33,688 nt of DNA from Candidatus Obscuribacterales bacterium (lineage in GTDB: Bacteria; Cyanobacteriota; Vampirovibrionia; Obscuribacterales; Obscuribacteraceae): contig JAIETF010000087.1 of the NCBI GenBank assembly GCA_019745415.1, forward strand, positions 1-33,688, written 5' to 3'. Shown piece by piece: positions 31,128 to 33,688 of the stretch. Under the pieces are notes generated by a model, which was not told where the DNA came from, made no database searches, and was given only the letters and a program-made list of their open reading frames with translations. Positions within the stretch are counted from its first letter, which is position 1. Every line of letters begins with the position of its first letter. The position numbers were made by a program, and so were the translations under genes.

Positions 31128-33251
31128 ATGGCTTTCGAAGACCTGAATCAGGCCGCTAAAAAGAAAATCTGCACAAGCTGTAAACGAGAGTTTCCAGCAA
31201 ATATCTCTGTTTGTCCCTATGACAAGAGTATGCTCATGTTCCTGCAGAAGGACGAGCTGCTCGGCACAATCCTCAACGACCGCTATAGAGTCATAGAGGA
31301 AGTCGGCAGAGGCGGTATGAGCGTGGTCTATCGCGGGCTCCACGAAATGATGGACAGAACTGTTGCCATCAAGATGCTGCAAGCCCAACATGTCACAGAC
31401 CAGCTGAGCATCAAGCGCTTCCAACAAGAGGCTCAGGCCGCCTCGCACTTGCAGCACCCTCATGTAATTACCGTTTACGACTGCGGCGTGGTTGCCACTG
31501 GTCAGCCATACATCGTTATGGACTTTCTTGAGGGGGACAGCCTAACAGATGTAATTAAGCGAGATAATCACATTCCATTTCAACGGGCTGTTCCTATTTT
31601 CGCGCAAGCCTGCGATGCCTTGGATCACGCGCACCAAAAGGGTGTCATTCACAGAGATCTAAAATCAAGCAACATAATGTTGGTTGAAGTTGAAGGGCGC
31701 AAAGACTTCGTCAAAGTAGTGGATTTCGGAATTGCAAAACTAACTAATGCATCTGGCAAGATGCAGCAAAATCTTACCCAAACAGGTGAAATCTTCGGCA
31801 GCCCTATCTATATGAGTCCAGAGCAATGCTTGGGGCAAACTCTAGATAATCGGTCGGACATCTACTCAATGGGTGCGGTTCTATATGAAGCTTTGACCGG
31901 ATTGCCACCACTCATGGGAGACACTATATATGCCACCATGAAAATGCATGTCTCTGAGATGCCGGAAAGCTTTGCTAGGGCAAGACCAGACCTGCGCATT
32001 CCAGAGCAACTGGAACAGATTACCTTCAAAGCACTGGCGAAAAAGCCGGAACAGCGATTCCAGAGCATGCAGGAATTTAGAGACGCATTAGAGCAATGTA
32101 TGCGCACTCAGTTCGATACAGGCGCTATGCCTTCGTTGCTCAGCGCTCCTCCGTCTATGGGTTTCTCGACAATAGCCCCAGGTTCATCGAAAGAGCTGGA
32201 GGAATTTGACCTATCAGGCGGACTATTCGGAGACGATCCACCGCCGGCAAGTGAAAGAACCACATTCCGGCGGACTGAAACAGGAACTGGACATTTTTCT
32301 GGATCTGAAGGTGGTGGCACCACTGGTCGTATCACTTCCCGTTCCACAAGACCCCCCTCTTCTCTTTCTGATACATCGGCAAGGCGCACCACCGGTGTAA
32401 GGAAACCTATGACCGCCGATAAAAAGGGGGCGAAGGGTAAGCCATTCAAACTAACCAAACCAGATTGGCTAACTGCTAGGAACGCCGCTATTGGCGCCGT
32501 CATACTTCTCATTCCAGCACTAATTACCGGTGTGGTGATGCTGCTGAATCAAATGGGTAACGACAACCCACTGCTGATTACCAAGCACTATGAAGGCACT
32601 CTTTTTTACTATGCACCGCCTGAGCAAACAGACGATGGTAAAGAATTTCCCGGGCTTTTCCTATTCAAGACTCTGGGCAATAAGTCAAAGATGCTAAAGG
32701 TTGATCTCAGTAAGTTCGACATCACCAACTATATGGCTTCTGCCACTCAGGCTGATATCAGGGTGGGAGCACGATGGGACCTCAAGGGTCCAATGGGTCC
32801 AAATAACTCCCTAGTACTTGAAGGAGGCACCTATGTTCAAGATGCCTCCAACCAATACGAAAAAGCCAGAGACTGTATAGATAGCTTCTTTACCTCTTTG
32901 AGAGACAATCAAAAGATTGAAGGTCTGCTAAAGACTGCCTGGGACTTGACCTCGGAACGATTCCAGAAAGAAGACATGAATCTAGAAGATTTCGTCAAGA
33001 AATTCCAATCAGAACCGAACTTCAAGGATAGCTTTAGAGAGAGCTTTATGCCGCCGGGTTGCTTGATGATCAAAGAAGGTGGTAAGTCTAAAGTGGTCTT
33101 TCTGGTCAATGGGAATTACATAGCCAACAACGATTCTGCCGGTAATCCCGTCTATTACATGGTGGTCGTCGTCCTCAAAGAGAACAACTGGTTGATTGAC
33201 AAGTTTGAGAATGTCACCCCCGAGATTTGGCAAAAAAGCCTACCCAATTAG
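31128..33251 (+). CDS. Membrane Ser/Thr protein kinase with N-terminal zinc-ribbon-like segment
   Basis: A 707-residue PknB-type kinase. Residues 13-32 (KICTSCKREFPANISVCPYD) look like a zinc ribbon with Cys15, Cys18 and Cys29; the fourth ligand is not a Cys. The kinase domain spans about 52-315: glycine loop GRGGMSVVY, Lys82, HRDLKSSN (165-172), DFG (189-191) and SPEQ (220-223), all intact, so it should be active. A Ser/Thr/Pro-rich linker (about 320-440) may be autophosphorylated. One membrane helix lies near 443-464, followed by a 240-residue extracytoplasmic domain that I do not recognise; it lacks PASTA-like repeats. I infer that it senses an outside signal and phosphorylates cytoplasmic proteins. 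It starts 42 bp after the oxidoreductase and is probably at the end of that transcript. Confidence 0.93.
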   Translation: MAFEDLNQAAKKKICTSCKREFPANISVCPYDKSMLMFLQKDELLGTILNDRYRVIEEVGRGGMSVVYRGLHEMMDRTVAIKMLQAQHVTDQLSIKRFQQEAQAASHLQHPHVITVYDCGVVATGQPYIVMDFLEGDSLTDVIKRDNHIPFQRAVPIFAQACDALDHAHQKGVIHRDLKSSNIMLVEVEGRKDFVKVVDFGIAKLTNASGKMQQNLTQTGEIFGSPIYMSPEQCLGQTLDNRSDIYSMGAVLYEALTGLPPLMGDTIYATMKMHVSEMPESFARARPDLRIPEQLEQITFKALAKKPEQRFQSMQEFRDALEQCMRTQFDTGAMPSLLSAPPSMGFSTIAPGSSKELEEFDLSGGLFGDDPPPASERTTFRRTETGTGHFSGSEGGGTTGRITSRSTRPPSSLSDTSARRTTGVRKPMTADKKGAKGKPFKLTKPDWLTARNAAIGAVILLIPALITGVVMLLNQMGNDNPLLITKHYEGTLFYYAPPEQTDDGKEFPGLFLFKTLGNKSKMLKVDLSKFDITNYMASATQADIRVGARWDLKGPMGPNNSLVLEGGTYVQDASNQYEKARDCIDSFFTSLRDNQKIEGLLKTAWDLTSERFQKEDMNLEDFVKKFQSEPNFKDSFRESFMPPGCLMIKEGGKSKVVFLVNGNYIANNDSAGNPVYYMVVVVLKENNWLIDKFENVTPEIWQKSLPN

Positions 33252-33312
33252 GTGATCAATTGCTACAAGGAGAAAAATAGCCCTTTATTTCCTATTATCG
33301 TTGGGGCAATAC

Positions 33313-33318
33313 TATAAT
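33313..33318 (+). promoter_or_regulatory. -10-like box TATAAT upstream of the small membrane peptide gene
   Basis: A perfect TATAAT lies 69 bp before the ATG at 33387, in an A/T-rich 135-bp spacer after the kinase gene. No good TTGACA-type -35 is found at 16-18 bp, so this is a candidate only. Confidence 0.4.
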
Positions 33319-33386
33319 TAGTCTGACTTTCTCTCTGGCGTTCAAGGTCTTAATTTAAATAGGTATCTCTCAAGAAGGAGTAAAGA

Positions 33387-33518
33387 ATGGATACTGGTTT
33401 CATCTCGATAGCTATTGTCTTTGCTGGAATAGTAATTCTGCCTGTAATCATCATCAGGCTGGCAAAGTCGGTAAAGGCAGTCAAGGACAAAAAGGAAGCC
33501 TCGTCCGACAGCAAATAG
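33387..33518 (+). CDS. Small single-pass membrane protein (43 aa)
   Basis: ATG at 33387 is preceded by AAGGAG with a 6-nt spacer, the best ribosome-binding site in the window. The 43-residue product has one hydrophobic helix (about 4-23, FISIAIVFAGIVILPVIII) and a basic tail (RLAKSVKAVKDKKEASSDSK), suggesting an N-out/C-in membrane peptide. A TATAAT box upstream and a clear terminator downstream frame it as its own unit. No family is recognised. Roles known for such peptides include regulators of membrane enzymes or toxins of type I systems; no antisense RNA signal is visible to favour the latter. Confidence 0.75.
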   Translation: MDTGFISIAIVFAGIVILPVIIIRLAKSVKAVKDKKEASSDSK

Positions 33519-33551
33519 ACCTAATCTATAAAGATAAGGCTTTAAATACGA

Positions 33552-33585
33552 AGAGAGAGGAGTTTAGGCTCCTCTCTCTCTTTTA
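33552..33585 (+). terminator. Rho-independent terminator after the 43-aa gene
   Basis: AGAGAGAGGAG (33552-33562) and CTCCTCTCTCT (33569-33579) form a perfect 11-bp stem with a 6-nt loop, followed by CTTTTATT. It lies between the small gene and the convergent tRNA gene. Confidence 0.9.
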
Positions 33586-33586
33586 T

Positions 33587-33661
<75 letters not shown>

Positions 33662-33688
33662 AAGTAAGCGTAGAAAAATAGTAGCACT

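Overview
The window looks like chromosomal DNA of a diderm (Gram-negative-type) bacterium. lpxA and fabZ imply lipid A synthesis, a TolC-type channel with an RND pump implies an outer membrane, and murF implies peptidoglycan. Heme-dependent tryptophan 2,3-dioxygenase uses O2 and suggests an aerobic or facultative lifestyle. The DUF2237 protein, and a Ser/Thr kinase with an N-terminal zinc-ribbon-like segment and an extracytoplasmic C-terminal domain, fit a non-photosynthetic relative of Cyanobacteria (Vampirovibrionia/Melainabacteria, perhaps Obscuribacterales). That placement is inferred from protein style only and was not tested. I see no insertion sequence, prophage, CRISPR array or rRNA; the one tRNA is tRNA-Asn(GTT) at the right edge.

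Layout. 1-4560: the cut-off start of a minus-strand frame, an O-acyltransferase with an extra C-terminal domain (+), then a translationally coupled minus-strand pair (a TPR/transmembrane/GRAM-like protein with a 60-bp tandem repeat, and a DUF2237 protein) and a 580-bp gene-poor gap. 4559-8931: acyl-CoA ligase (-), divergent NADP-type isocitrate dehydrogenase (+) with a clear terminator, and a CaiB/BaiF-family protein whose residues fit an alpha-methylacyl-CoA racemase. 9014-15006: a complete tripartite efflux operon in the order TolC - RND pump - membrane-fusion lipoprotein. 15042-19502: a minus-strand operon made of a protein with four tandem MshEN/T2SE-N-like repeats, murF, and a polytopic GT-C-like membrane protein. 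19603-22045: four tandem small exported paralogues with glycine-zipper-like centres and a shared C-terminal (W/F)EKPFS motif, separated by hairpins and closed by a strong terminator. 22046-26236: a processive GT2 glycosyltransferase and the fabZ-lpxA-MFS operon. 26470-33251 (+): folE, a Tat-targeted phosphoesterase-fold protein with a degraded active site, tryptophan dioxygenase, a VOC protein, an FAD oxidoreductase and the Ser/Thr kinase. 33313-33661: a 43-residue membrane peptide gene with its own promoter-like box, strong RBS and terminator, facing the tRNA.

How the genes work together. Most of the window serves the cell envelope: lipid A acylation (FabZ, LpxA), peptidoglycan precursors (MurF), glycan transfer (GT2, GT-C-like, acyltransferase), export (RND, MFS) and abundant-looking small secreted proteins. 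Central metabolism (Icd, acyl-CoA ligase, racemase, FolE, TDO) fills the rest. The least explained parts are the four-gene exported paralogue cluster (19688-21565) and the ATPase-free MshEN-repeat protein beside murF (18204-19502).
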